DNA of 64,000 nt from Vulcanimicrobiota bacterium (GTDB taxonomy: Bacteria > Vulcanimicrobiota > Vulcanimicrobiia > Vulcanimicrobiales > Vulcanimicrobiaceae). How positions within the stretch are numbered: the stretch's first letter is position 1; every line of letters starts with the position of its first letter. The translations under genes and the position numbers were made by a program. Under the pieces are notes generated by a model. That model did not search any database. It was not told the origin of the DNA and saw nothing but the letters and a program-made list of their open reading frames with translations. The DNA is taken from the NCBI GenBank assembly GCA_027306785.1, contig DAHUZB010000035.1:109855-173854 (forward strand), written 5' to 3'. Positions 29,045-37,162 of this stretch are shown piece after piece.

Positions 29045-30584
29045 TGGGTTCGGGGACATATCCCGCGATGCGGCGATTGACGACGTCGATCTCGCTCGAC
29101 CACGCGATCGGAACGAACGGCACATCGCGGCTGACACGTCGCTGAATCAACGCGTACAGGCGCGCTCGCTCCGACGTATCGTTCGTTCGCAGCGCCTCTT
29201 TCGCCCAACGATCGACGACCGGATCGGTGAGTCGAGCGTAGTTCCGCCCTTTCGGCGGCGCCTCCGACGAGACGATGAAGGAGCTGCGATCGGGATCGGC
29301 GTCAAAGCCCTGCTCGAGCACGGCAACCTCGAACGTGCCCCTCATGAGCGGTCCGCGCGCCGCATAGAGTAGGTTCGGCGCCATGGCGCGGATATCGGTA
29401 CGAATCCCGAGTCGGCGCCACGCCCGCGCAAGCATCAACGCGATCACGCGCGAACGCTCATCCCCGCTTTCCAGGACATCGAGCGCCCGAGGCACACGGC
29501 CGGCGATGAGGCGTGCGGCTCGAAGCGGGTGATAGCGGGCCGCGCCGCTCGGATCGAACGCGAACGCGAACGGTGGAATCAGCGTGATAGCTGCGCGTGC
29601 CGTTCCGTTCGAACTCAATCGTGCGAGGCGCGCCCGATCGATCGCTTCGGCGAGCGAGCGGCGAACGCGGCGATCGCGCAGACTCGGCGCAGCGAGGTTG
29701 AACGCGACGTACGTTGCTCCGTACGACGGCGTGACGAGAATCCGAAGATGACGGTCGCCGCGAAGCAGCGGAAGCATCGCCGGTTCGACCTCGCCGATAT
29801 CGACCGCTTGCGTTTGCAACTCGTTCGCCATCGTGGCGTCGCTCGGGAGTTCGACGATTTCCAGGCGGCGGATATGCGGAACGCCGGCGAAATAGTCGCG
29901 ATTGGCGCGCAGAACGATGCGCGTGCCGTGCTCCCAGGACACGAACTCGTACGGGCCCGTTCCGACCGGATGCCGTCCGAAGCGATCGGTGTTGACGTCG
30001 CGTGACGCCGCGAGCAAATGCCGCGGCACGATCGCGCCGTCGTTCCCCACGCAGAAGAGATCGCGCACCGCGACGGCCGACGGCGCGCGCAAGCGCACGA
30101 TCACCGTATGCGCGTCGGGCGTGCTCAGCGAGACGACATTGCGGTATGGGAGCCGGTTCGCGCCGTTGATGCGCGGGTTTCGCAGCAAAGAGTACGTGAA
30201 TGCGACGTCGGACGAGGTGAATCGAGCGCCGTCCTGCCAGCGAACGCCGCGACGGAGATGGTAGATGATCGTCCGTCCGTCCGGCGAGATGCCCCCGTTT
30301 GCAAGTGTTGGCACCTTCACCGCGAGATCGGGCACCGGCGCTCCCTGAGCGTCGATCTTGACGAGCCCGTCGAACATCGCTTCGCTCAGCGCATTCGCCT
30401 GATAGGTAAACGCCAATACCGGGTTCAGACTCGGAACGTCGCCCTCGATCGCGACGCGCACCGTATCGCCGGGGATGACCGACGGAGCGCACGATGCAAG
30501 GGCAAAGCAGGCGAAAAGCACGCGTACCAAGCGCCGGAATACCCGCGCCCGCGGCTTTTGAGCCTCCGTTGAGAGCCGCGTCAT
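28947..30584 (-). CDS. Oligopeptide-type ABC transporter substrate-binding lipoprotein
   Basis: 545 residues from ATG 30584. A lipobox ends the signal (FACFALASCAPS). SBP family 5 segments follow: GDVPSLNPVLAFTYQANALSEAMFDGL, and GISPDGRTIIYHLRRGVRWQDGARFTSSDVAFTY read as two adjacent motifs, with PVGTGPYEFVSWE later. It should bind peptides or similar solutes outside the membrane. No permease or ATPase genes lie nearby, so it is an orphan. Its last 98 bases lie under the end of the convergent regulator gene. Confidence 0.88.
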   Translation of the reverse strand: MTRLSTEAQKPRARVFRRLVRVLFACFALASCAPSVIPGDTVRVAIEGDVPSLNPVLAFTYQANALSEAMFDGLVKIDAQGAPVPDLAVKVPTLANGGISPDGRTIIYHLRRGVRWQDGARFTSSDVAFTYSLLRNPRINGANRLPYRNVVSLSTPDAHTVIVRLRAPSAVAVRDLFCVGNDGAIVPRHLLAASRDVNTDRFGRHPVGTGPYEFVSWEHGTRIVLRANRDYFAGVPHIRRLEIVELPSDATMANELQTQAVDIGEVEPAMLPLLRGDRHLRILVTPSYGATYVAFNLAAPSLRDRRVRRSLAEAIDRARLARLSSNGTARAAITLIPPFAFAFDPSGAARYHPLRAARLIAGRVPRALDVLESGDERSRVIALMLARAWRRLGIRTDIRAMAPNLLYAARGPLMRGTFEVAVLEQGFDADPDRSSFIVSSEAPPKGRNYARLTDPVVDRWAKEALRTNDTSERARLYALIQRRVSRDVPFVPIAWSSEIDVVNRRIAGYVPEPINSQFWNVAQWRIVPGRVVPPPDRGTVLVRRR

Positions 30585-30595
30585 AGCTTTAGCGC

Positions 30596-30805
30596 ATGGA
30601 GCATCGCGACTCGACCTTCGTGCTGAGATTCTTTCGCTCATCTTCGGGTGCGCTGACGTGTCGAGCAACCGACGTACAGACGCTGCGGACGAGGACCCTT
30701 CAGGATGCGGAGCGCATGCGGCTTCTGCTCCGTGAAGAGCCCGCGGAGCCCTCGACGAACGAGCCCGGCATCGCCATCACCGTCGACGATCGCGACTCCG
30801 TGTAG
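30596..30805 (+). CDS. Small conserved-looking hypothetical protein
   Basis: 69 residues from ATG 30596. The order 'RDSTFVLRFF...GALTCRATDVQT...RTRTLQDAERMRLLL' resembles small uncharacterised bacterial proteins that start MERDSTYVVR and end in a short helix. The start lies only 12 bases from the divergent lipoprotein start, and no ribosome site is seen, so a leaderless message or a different start is possible. Confidence 0.45.
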   Translation: MEHRDSTFVLRFFRSSSGALTCRATDVQTLRTRTLQDAERMRLLLREEPAEPSTNEPGIAITVDDRDSV

Positions 30806-30875
30806 ACAATTTCGAGACCGTCAGCAAAGAGTTGTCGACCGCACATCACTACAAATCAGTTAGGAACGGAGTCGT

Positions 30876-31121
30876 ATGCGTAGTTTTCCATCGTTCGAAG
30901 CCACGCATTCCATTGTGTTCGCTATTCGTGGCATAGTCGGCGATATAATCGCTCAAGCTGCGAGGCTAGCACATCGAGAGCCGCCCAAGGACCTGTGGCA
31001 TGCGCTGATCTTCTATACAACGGGCAGGTTAACGGAGAGAGCTGCAGCGCGTAACGGGCATGCTTATACCATGTTCGCCCTTATGAACGGCATCTTCACC
31101 GGCGAATGGGCGCGATATTAG
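30876..31121 (+). CDS. Hypothetical protein in low-GC patch
   Basis: 81 residues. TAGGAACGGAG precedes the ATG at a workable distance. The composition is normal for a protein (aromatic-rich, not the Arg/Ala excess of antisense frames): IVFAIRGIVGDIIAQAARLA, then LWHALIFYTTGRLTERAA. The surrounding ~1 kb is clearly lower in GC than the rest, which suggests recent acquisition. No family recognised. Confidence 0.42.
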   Translation: MRSFPSFEATHSIVFAIRGIVGDIIAQAARLAHREPPKDLWHALIFYTTGRLTERAAARNGHAYTMFALMNGIFTGEWARY

Positions 31122-31230
31122 TCGGCATTCGTGAACCACTGGGAACCGTACATGAGCGGCCTGGGTCGCTTCGAGGCGCGCTACAGGGTTGCGTAGACGC
31201 CGTGTATGCCGGGACCTAGCTTACCGCGTC

Positions 31231-31569
31231 TCACCGCTTCAAGGCGTCGGCCAGTGCTTTTGGCTTACGAGAGATTGCTAGCAGCAACGTCATGGTTCCC
31301 GGGGCGGGGCGTTTTCGGCCCTGCTCCCACTCTTGCAAACTGCGCAGAGGCAAGCGGTAGCGTTTTGCAAACTCTTCCTGGGTGAGACCGAGCCGCTCGC
31401 GAAGCGCCCGGACGTTGACGTTGCGAACGAGCCGAAAGTCGGTGAACTCGAAATCCTCGTCTCCATCTTCCCGTTTCCATCGCTCAATTTGCGCTTCGGT
31501 CGGTTTGGGAAACGCGTAATTTCGATCACCAGCCCCGAGTTCAGAAACTCTCTTTCGTATAATAGGCAT
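31231..31569 (-). CDS. BrnA-type antitoxin carrying an XRE helix-turn-helix
   Basis: 112 residues from ATG 31569. The N-terminal half (PKPTEAQIERWKREDGDEDFEFTDF) has the acidic BrnA-like segment expected to wrap the toxin. The C-terminal half is an XRE helix-turn-helix (LRERLGLTQEEFAKRYRLPLRSLQEWEQGRKRPAP) instead of the ribbon-helix-helix of classical BrnA. It overlaps the toxin gene by 29 bases. It should neutralise BrnT and repress the pair by binding the promoter at 31842-31871. Confidence 0.8.
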   Translation of the reverse strand: MPIIRKRVSELGAGDRNYAFPKPTEAQIERWKREDGDEDFEFTDFRLVRNVNVRALRERLGLTQEEFAKRYRLPLRSLQEWEQGRKRPAPGTMTLLLAISRKPKALADALKR

Positions 31570-31813
31570 GATATATTCGCCGCTCCTTTCGCGACGCATA
31601 CCGTGCAGAAATAATGCGGCGGACGAGACCTCTCGGCGTCCAAACGACGGTTAGCAGTAGTTCGTCAACCGGTCCGGTCGTCACAAATCGACGCTCGTTC
31701 GAATCGCCGTTCCGACTTTCACGTTCAATGCACGGAACGTGAAAGACGCGAGCAGCGTAGGAAAATCCGAATCCCCTAAGTGCGAGATTTCGCTCGCTCT
31801 TTTTTCGTCCCAT
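31541..31813 (-). CDS. brnT: BrnT-family toxin (RelE fold ribonuclease)
   Basis: 90 residues from ATG 31813; an in-frame stop four codons earlier fixes the start. KKSERNLALRGFGFSYAARVF and RIISARYASRKERRIY are the two BrnT signatures, the latter supplying basic residues used for RNA cleavage in BrnT. Toxin first, antitoxin second and overlapping is the normal BrnTA order. It sits between fliP and fliQ, inside a low-GC patch, which suggests insertion by transfer. Confidence 0.85.
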   Translation of the reverse strand: MGRKKSERNLALRGFGFSYAARVFHVPCIERESRNGDSNERRFVTTGPVDELLLTVVWTPRGLVRRIISARYASRKERRIYHAYYTKESF

Positions 31814-31841
31814 TCTACACCGTTACATTCGTCGTCCACGC

Positions 31842-31871
31842 ATCATACTCCGCTAGTAGCGTAGTCGTCAA
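31842..31871 (-). promoter_or_regulatory. Promoter of the toxin-antitoxin pair
   Basis: Read on the minus strand: TTGACG (31866-31871), an 18-base spacer, TATGAT (31842-31847), then about 28 bases to the toxin ATG. The fit to a housekeeping promoter is good. It starts 16 bases beyond the fliP stop, so the pair does not depend on the flagellar operon. Confidence 0.6.
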
Positions 31872-31886
31872 GGCGCTTGGCATCGT

Positions 31887-32543
31887 CTACCTAAAGCTCG
31901 TAGCGACGCCTCCACACACGAGCGCCCAACCGTCGACCATCACGAACAGCAGCAATTTCACCGGCAAACTGACCACCGGCGGCGAGAGCATCATCATCCC
32001 AAGGCCCATCAGCATCGCGGCGACCGCGAGATCGATCGCGACGAAGGGCAGATAGAGCGCGAAACCGATTGCGAACGCGGCGCGCAACTCGCCGACGACG
32101 TATGCAGGCACGATTACCGTGAACGGCGCGCGCGCGACCGGCTCGGGTGCGCGGTGCGCGACGCGTTCGAAAAGAGCGATGTCGGCACTGCGGGTCTGCC
32201 GCAGCATAAACGCGCGTAGCGGCCCGCTCGCACGCTCGATCGCTTGCGACTGCGAGATGCGACCGTGCGCGTACGGCTGCACGGCCTCGTCGCCGATGCG
32301 TTGGAAGGTCGGCGCCATCACCACGAGCGTGAGCACGAGCGCGAGGCCGGAGAGCACCGCGTTCGGCGGCAGCGACGACGTGCCGATCGCCGAACGCACG
32401 AGCGAGAGCACCACCACGATGCGCACGAACGAGGTGCACATCATCAGCAGAAACGGCACGATCGAGAGCAGCGTGAGCCCGGCGAGCACGTCGAGCGGCA
32501 GGTGCCCGCCGCGGGAGAGCGTGAGGAGTCCATCCATGCACAT
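31887..32543 (-). CDS. fliP: Flagellar-type export gate protein FliP
   Basis: 218 residues with four membrane segments. LLSIVPFLLMMCTSFVRIVVVLSLVRSAIG (two adjoining motifs) and IGFALYLPFVAIDLAVAAMLM are the FliP/SctR signatures. It lacks the cleavable signal peptide seen in many FliP and begins close to the core, as injectisome SctR does. It is last in the upstream part of the export operon; fliQ, its normal successor, is 10.6 kb further on. Confidence 0.95.
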   Translation of the reverse strand: MCMDGLLTLSRGGHLPLDVLAGLTLLSIVPFLLMMCTSFVRIVVVLSLVRSAIGTSSLPPNAVLSGLALVLTLVVMAPTFQRIGDEAVQPYAHGRISQSQAIERASGPLRAFMLRQTRSADIALFERVAHRAPEPVARAPFTVIVPAYVVGELRAAFAIGFALYLPFVAIDLAVAAMLMGLGMMMLSPPVVSLPVKLLLFVMVDGWALVCGGVATSFR

Positions 32544-32594
32544 GAGGGTGACGCTTGCGCATCACCCTCGTGTGGACGGACTATTGCCGGGAGG

Positions 32595-32867
32595 CTAAAT
32601 CGGGCGCGAGATCAGCTCCGTGACGCGCACGCCGAAGTTCTCGTCGACCGCAACGACCTCGCCGCGCGCGATCAGCTTGTTGTTCACGAGCAGATCCACG
32701 GGGCCGCCCGCCAGCCGGTCGAGTTCGATGATCGAGCCGCTGCCCAGGCGCAGCACCTCCGAGACCGACATCTTGCAGGTACCGAGCTCGGCCGTGACCG
32801 TCAGCGGAACGTGCATCAGCACGTCGAGGTTGGCGCGCTCTTTCAGTTTTTCCGCATCGATCGTCAT
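32595..32867 (-). CDS. fliN: FliN-like switch/C-ring protein
   Basis: 90 residues from ATG 32867, which overlaps the FliM-like stop as ATGA. Almost the whole protein is one SpoA domain ([59 protein letters not shown]). FliN forms the base of the flagellar C-ring; in injectisomes the related SctQ forms the sorting platform. The short length gives no room for a CheY-binding extension. Confidence 0.92.
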   Translation of the reverse strand: MTIDAEKLKERANLDVLMHVPLTVTAELGTCKMSVSEVLRLGSGSIIELDRLAGGPVDLLVNNKLIARGEVVAVDENFGVRVTELISRPI

Positions 32868-33670
32868 GATGCCGTGCCGGTGCTCCCTTCGCGTGACGGG
32901 CCGATCGCAAGCGCGAACCGAGTCCCTCGGACTCCGCATTCGCCGCCGGCAATCGCCCTCCCGGCGAGGAGCAGCGTCCCCGTCAGGCTCGTTGATTCAG
33001 TCATCGGCACGATCGTGCCGGGTTCGAGGGCAAGGAGCTCACCTGCCCGCATCGACGGTGCCTCGATGCGCACGCAGAGGTCGAGTTCGAGGTCGAGCAG
33101 ATCCTCGATGCGCAGGCCCGGTACGATCGGCTGCTCGGGGTCCCGAGCGAGCGCGATCCCGACGCGCGCCCGCACCGGCCGCTCGAGCTGCAGCTCGAAG
33201 AACGTGATGAACGACGCCGGCGCCTCGCCCCCGGCGAGACTTCTCGTCGGTGATCCTCCGCAGATCGGCGCGACCGCGGCCGAAAGGGCATCCGCGATAC
33301 GATCCAACACCCGGCGCTCGATCGCCGAGAGCGCGCGCTCGTCGCCCGGCTCTTCGCCGAAGGCCGCCACGGCGAGCGCGAGCGCGTCGGGCGCGCGCAG
33401 CACGATCGCCGCGTCGCCGCGCGCGCCGTGCAAACGATAGATCGTCGCATCCGAGGAGATCGCGCGCCAGGCCTGCGCGGACGGCACGACCGGACGAAAG
33501 AGCGTCAGCTCGACGGCCGTGCCGAAGAGCGATGCGAGCGTCTCGCGCACGCCCGTCGCGACCAGACACGCGGCACTGACCGGCAGTTCCGAGCGCTGTA
33601 TGAAACGCGCGTCGCGCACGCGCCGGCCCTCGCTCGCTCGGCCGGCCGCTTCGAATTCGAGCACCATCAT
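32864..33670 (-). CDS. FliM-like C-ring protein lacking the CheY-binding N-terminus
   Basis: 268 residues, against about 330 for typical FliM. A middle CheC-like domain (~40-150, [20 protein letters not shown]) is followed by a C-terminal SpoA domain ([17 protein letters not shown] then [22 protein letters not shown]). The N-terminal LSQxEIDALL motif that binds phospho-CheY is absent; the protein starts [10 protein letters not shown]. It is between flgG-like and fliN with ATGA overlaps on both sides. It could serve as a static ring or as a SctQ-like platform. Confidence 0.78.
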   Translation of the reverse strand: MMVLEFEAAGRASEGRRVRDARFIQRSELPVSAACLVATGVRETLASLFGTAVELTLFRPVVPSAQAWRAISSDATIYRLHGARGDAAIVLRAPDALALAVAAFGEEPGDERALSAIERRVLDRIADALSAAVAPICGGSPTRSLAGGEAPASFITFFELQLERPVRARVGIALARDPEQPIVPGLRIEDLLDLELDLCVRIEAPSMRAGELLALEPGTIVPMTESTSLTGTLLLAGRAIAGGECGVRGTRFALAIGPSREGSTGTAS

Positions 33671-34386
33671 TTCAGCAAATCCATCGTGGTCTTGGCTACG
33701 TGAAAGTGTGTCTGCTGCGCGACCTGCAGCGCGTCGAGGGCAAGGTAGGCTTCGCGCAGGCGATCGAGGCTCCGATCGATCGAGATGCCGCTGGTCTCCC
33801 GCGCCATCGGCCGCAGCGGCGAAAACGTTCCGTCGCCCGCGCGGCCGAGATGCGGCACGACGCCCGGCGGCGGTGAGACGTGGCTTGCGTCGGTCGCCGT
33901 GAATGCGGTTGCCGCGGGAAAACGCGCGAGCGCAAGCTGACCGGCCGTAACCCGCTCGCGGATCGTACCGCCCGTCCGCGGATCGATCGACGTACGTTCG
34001 TAACAGACGCGGCCCTCGGGATCGATGCGCAGATCGTGCACGCGCCCGAGCGCGAGATCGACGGGATCGATCCGAATCGGAACGAGCGCACCGCCCTTCG
34101 CGGCGATGCCGAGCAGCGGTCGTCCGTTTGAACCGTCGAGCACGCCGTCGCGCAGCGTGCAGCCGCCGTCGCGCGTGTAGACGCTGCGTCCGCGCTCATC
34201 GGTCGTCACGAAGTACGCATCCGCAGGCGGAGCGACATCGAGCGGATCGAGCGACGGGCGCGCTTCGGCGGCGCCGCCGTCGTCGCCGCGATTCGGAACG
34301 GCGCCGGGCGTAAAGGCGCGCTGCACGTCGGCCCCGCGCTGCGCGATGCGTTCGAGCGCGCGATCGATCGTCGGATCGACGAACAT
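33667..34386 (-). CDS. FlgF/FlgG-like distal rod protein with altered N-terminus
   Basis: 239 residues. From about residue 55 it follows FlgF/FlgG closely: DAYFVTTDERGRSVYTRDGG, ALGRVHDLRIDPEGRVCYE, DASHVSPPPGVVPHLGRAGDG, and the C-terminal helix [30 protein letters not shown] split as usual. The N-terminal rod helix with its NNLAN motif, expected in the first 40 residues, is missing. The rod may be shortened or assembled differently. Confidence 0.8.
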   Translation of the reverse strand: MFVDPTIDRALERIAQRGADVQRAFTPGAVPNRGDDGGAAEARPSLDPLDVAPPADAYFVTTDERGRSVYTRDGGCTLRDGVLDGSNGRPLLGIAAKGGALVPIRIDPVDLALGRVHDLRIDPEGRVCYERTSIDPRTGGTIRERVTAGQLALARFPAATAFTATDASHVSPPPGVVPHLGRAGDGTFSPLRPMARETSGISIDRSLDRLREAYLALDALQVAQQTHFHVAKTTMDLLK

Positions 34387-34387
34387 C

Positions 34388-34933
34388 CTACGCCTCCTTC
34401 ACGTCAAGCGCGCAGACGATGCCGCGCGCGGCAAGGGAAAACCGTGCCTCTTCGAGCGCGCGCGCCACGCGTGCACGCGCCGCCGGCGGGCAGATCGCGA
34501 CGAGGCGAAGCGTTCCGCCGATGCGCCGCAGCGTCACGTGCACGCGCGCCGCGCTGCCGTCGAGCGTGAAGCTCGCGCGCTCGCACGGCTTGCTCGGATG
34601 CAGAAAGACGCGTTCGATCCGCCGCGCGAGCGGCGAGCGGGGCACGCGTCGATCGAGGTGCGGACCGAAGGGTGCGGGTTGCGTGCGCGCCGTCGGCCGC
34701 GGTCGCCGTGCGATCGCTTCGCCGCGCTGCGAGATCGGCCGCCCGCCGGCCGCCCGCGACGGCGCGTCAGCTTCGCACCCGGTTCCGATCTCTCGCCGCG
34801 TCACGCCCGCATCGGCGGGCGCGCCGTCATGCGCGCGAAAAAGCGCGGAGTACCACGCTTGCGAGAGCGCGCGCCGATCGATGGCGGCGAGCGGCGCGCT
34901 GAGTACGCTGAATCGGAGTTGCTGCGTCATCAT
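34388..34933 (-). CDS. Possible short FliK/SctP-like protein
   Basis: 181 residues from ATG 34933 (a GTG at 34948 adds five). The N-terminus (TQQLRFSVLSAPLAAIDRRAL) and a disordered Arg/Pro-rich middle lead to a C-terminal ~60 residues with alternating strands and a helix (ARVHVTLRRIGGTLRLVAIC, then ARVARALEEARFSLAARGI) that resembles the hook-length control domain of FliK. It lies one base before the flgG-like gene in the export operon. The match is by pattern only, so the name is tentative. Confidence 0.45.
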   Translation of the reverse strand: MMTQQLRFSVLSAPLAAIDRRALSQAWYSALFRAHDGAPADAGVTRREIGTGCEADAPSRAAGGRPISQRGEAIARRPRPTARTQPAPFGPHLDRRVPRSPLARRIERVFLHPSKPCERASFTLDGSAARVHVTLRRIGGTLRLVAICPPAARARVARALEEARFSLAARGIVCALDVKEA

Positions 34934-34998
34934 GCCGCGATCGTGCACGCTGCGTGTGGTCGCGGCATCGCCGCGGTGTTGCCGCGGTGTGTCTCGAT

Positions 34999-36627
34999 CT
35001 ACAGATTGCCGTCGTAGACGCTGCGGAAGCGCCCGTCGTCGAAGCCCTGCGCTTTTTGCAGATAGATCGCCTTGTTCGCGAGATCGAACGTCACCACGAA
35101 GTTCTTGAGCGTCCCGAGACCGACGTTGCCACCGTCGTTGCGATCGGCGAACGCTCCGCTGCTCGCGAGGATCACGTTGGTGTAGCGGTTGTAGAGGTGC
35201 ACGCTGCCGAGCGCGAGATCGGAGACGATGACGCCTACCGAGTTGGTCGAGCCGCCGATCCCGCGATTGAGCACTGCACGATTGCCGGCGTAGGTGATGA
35301 TCCCCTGATGGGTATCGAGAAAATGCTTGAAGAGCAAGAGTTCCTGCGTGTCACCCGTGTCGACGACGACGCGCGCATCTTGGCCGTTCACGCTCGCGTG
35401 AATCTCGGGCAGTTCGCGATCGGTATCGACCGCGATGCGTTCGCCGTCGACCGGAAGCGCGCCGGGCTCGGCGATCGTCATCGTCGAGCGCGTCGGATCG
35501 ATACGCAGTTCGGCCGCGGCGAAAAACGGATACCCGAGCACGCCGTCGAGCGGTGCCGCTCCGCCGAGCACGTTGCCAAGACCGAGCACCGTCGCTACGT
35601 GCGCGGGAAACGCGACGCCGCCGACGCTAAGATCGGGCAGCGCGACGACGCCCTCGCTCGCGGTGCGCGCGGCACCGGTCACCTCGACCGCTCCTTGCGG
35701 CTTGAGCCCGAGCGCGAGCGCGACGCGCGGATCGATCACATCGGCCTGCGAGCCCGAATCGATGAGAAAGTTGAAGTGTTTCCCCGCGATCGTGACATCG
35801 GCGAAGAAAAGCCGGTCGGCTTCTTCGATCGCGGTCGTCACCGGTTTCGCCGTCTCGACCGTGACCGGCCGCAGCGCGGCGAAGATACGCGGATCGATCG
35901 GCTTGTCGACGATGACGTGCTGCACGTGCGCGGTGACGTCGTAGGCATGATCTCCGTTCGAATCGACCTCGGTAAACGGCACGAGATAGCCGTCGACGAC
36001 GTGGTAGTCGCCGTAGATCAGCGAGAACGGCGAATCATGATCGATGAACGTCTCTTCGTCGACGAGCCATGTCGTGGTATCGATCCCGACGACGTAGGAC
36101 TCGCCCTTCGGCGGCGTCACGCGCAGACGGTAGACGCTGCGCCCGTCGGGGAGCACGGCGCGCCCGAGGACGTGCACGTCTTCGGGGTGATGCGCGAAGT
36201 CGCCGGAATCGATGAAATCCTGCGTTACCTGACGCCGCGCGAGCAGCCCGGTCAGTTCCCGCGTCTCGCCGCTCGAGTTCTGCACCCAGAGGTGATCGCC
36301 GACGCGTAGCGTGCGATGCGTGCGCATGCCGAGCCGCTCGTCGCGTCGCTGTTCGTCGCCGGATTGCCACTCGTGAAACTCGCCGACTTGTCCCGCGCCG
36401 ACGAGCGTGCCGATCGTCTCGTGCGACGAAGGCTCGCGCAGATGCAGCGCGGCGAGCGCGCGTTGATGCGAGCGAAGGATGAATGCGAGCGACGGCGTCG
36501 CGGGGGTGGATTGCGGTGCGGGCGTCTGCGCGCAGAGAAGGAGTAGCGCCGCGGCCGGGATGCTACCGGTTGCGGTACTTCTGATAACTCGCCAGAACGT
36601 TTTGAACGTAATTTTGAGTCTCGGCAT
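34999..36627 (-). CDS. Exported two-lobed aspartic (retropepsin-like) protease
   Basis: 542 residues if ATG 36627 is used; this start overlaps the transglycosylase gene by 65 bases and is not certain. A hydrophobic signal (SIPAAALLLLCAQTP) is followed by a ~230-residue N-terminal domain. Two retropepsin-like lobes come next, each with its catalytic Asp: HFNFLIDSGSQADVID (Asp290) and ARVVVDTGDTQELLL (Asp423). Having both lobes in one chain recalls pepsin-like evolution. Its place inside the export operon suggests work on secreted substrates or envelope proteins, but that is inference. Confidence 0.75.
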   Translation of the reverse strand: MPRLKITFKTFWRVIRSTATGSIPAAALLLLCAQTPAPQSTPATPSLAFILRSHQRALAALHLREPSSHETIGTLVGAGQVGEFHEWQSGDEQRRDERLGMRTHRTLRVGDHLWVQNSSGETRELTGLLARRQVTQDFIDSGDFAHHPEDVHVLGRAVLPDGRSVYRLRVTPPKGESYVVGIDTTTWLVDEETFIDHDSPFSLIYGDYHVVDGYLVPFTEVDSNGDHAYDVTAHVQHVIVDKPIDPRIFAALRPVTVETAKPVTTAIEEADRLFFADVTIAGKHFNFLIDSGSQADVIDPRVALALGLKPQGAVEVTGAARTASEGVVALPDLSVGGVAFPAHVATVLGLGNVLGGAAPLDGVLGYPFFAAAELRIDPTRSTMTIAEPGALPVDGERIAVDTDRELPEIHASVNGQDARVVVDTGDTQELLLFKHFLDTHQGIITYAGNRAVLNRGIGGSTNSVGVIVSDLALGSVHLYNRYTNVILASSGAFADRNDGGNVGLGTLKNFVVTFDLANKAIYLQKAQGFDDGRFRSVYDGNL

Positions 36628-37162
36628 ACGGCGGTACGCCGCCATACTTCTCGACGGCATTCGGTCCTGCATTGTACGCCGCAACCGCGAGCCGAACATC
36701 ACCATTGAAACGGTCGAGCAGCCCCTTGATGTACTTGGTTCCACCCCATACGTTCTGCGCGGGATCGTAGGCATTTGTGACACCGAGTCCCGCCGCCGTA
36801 CCGGGCATGAGCTGCATGAGGCCCTGCGCGCCGACCTTCGAGGTGGCGTTCGCGTTGAAGCCGGACTCGTTGGCGATGATCGCCTTTACGAGCGCCGGAT
36901 CGACGCTCCAGTGCATCGCGTTCGACTGCACCAGCTGGTCGATCTGCGCGGGCGGCACCATCGCGGGCGCGTTCGGCGCGGGGTTCGCGTCGCCGAGCGT
37001 CTCCGTTGTGCCGTTCTGCGCGGCAAGCTCCGCCTGCACCATCGCGGCGAACGAGGCGCTCTGCGGATCCTGGCCCTGCGGCAGTCCGGGCAGCGTCACC
37101 TGCGACCCGGTGATCTCCGAGATGCGGGCGGCGACGCTGGCGAGGTCAGTCGAGATATCCAT
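36563..37162 (-). CDS. Lytic transglycosylase (SLT domain) of the export operon
   Basis: 199 residues. The C-terminal ~125 residues are an SLT domain with the catalytic Glu99 in IIANESGFNANATSKVGAQG, then LMQLMPGTAAGLGV and LAVAAYNAGPNAV. The N-terminal ~75 residues are flexible and lack an obvious signal, so it may travel through the export apparatus itself, as the flagellar enzyme FlgJ does. It would open peptidoglycan for the rod. It overlaps fliI by 17 bases. Confidence 0.88.
   Translation of the reverse strand: MDISTDLASVAARISEITGSQVTLPGLPQGQDPQSASFAAMVQAELAAQNGTTETLGDANPAPNAPAMVPPAQIDQLVQSNAMHWSVDPALVKAIIANESGFNANATSKVGAQGLMQLMPGTAAGLGVTNAYDPAQNVWGGTKYIKGLLDRFNGDVRLAVAAYNAGPNAVEKYGGVPPYAETQNYVQNVLASYQKYRNR

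Noticed and set aside
30800..31900. Insertion sequence or prophage remnant in the low-GC patch
   Set aside because: No transposase, integrase or terminal inverted repeats found; only small genes and a toxin-antitoxin pair.
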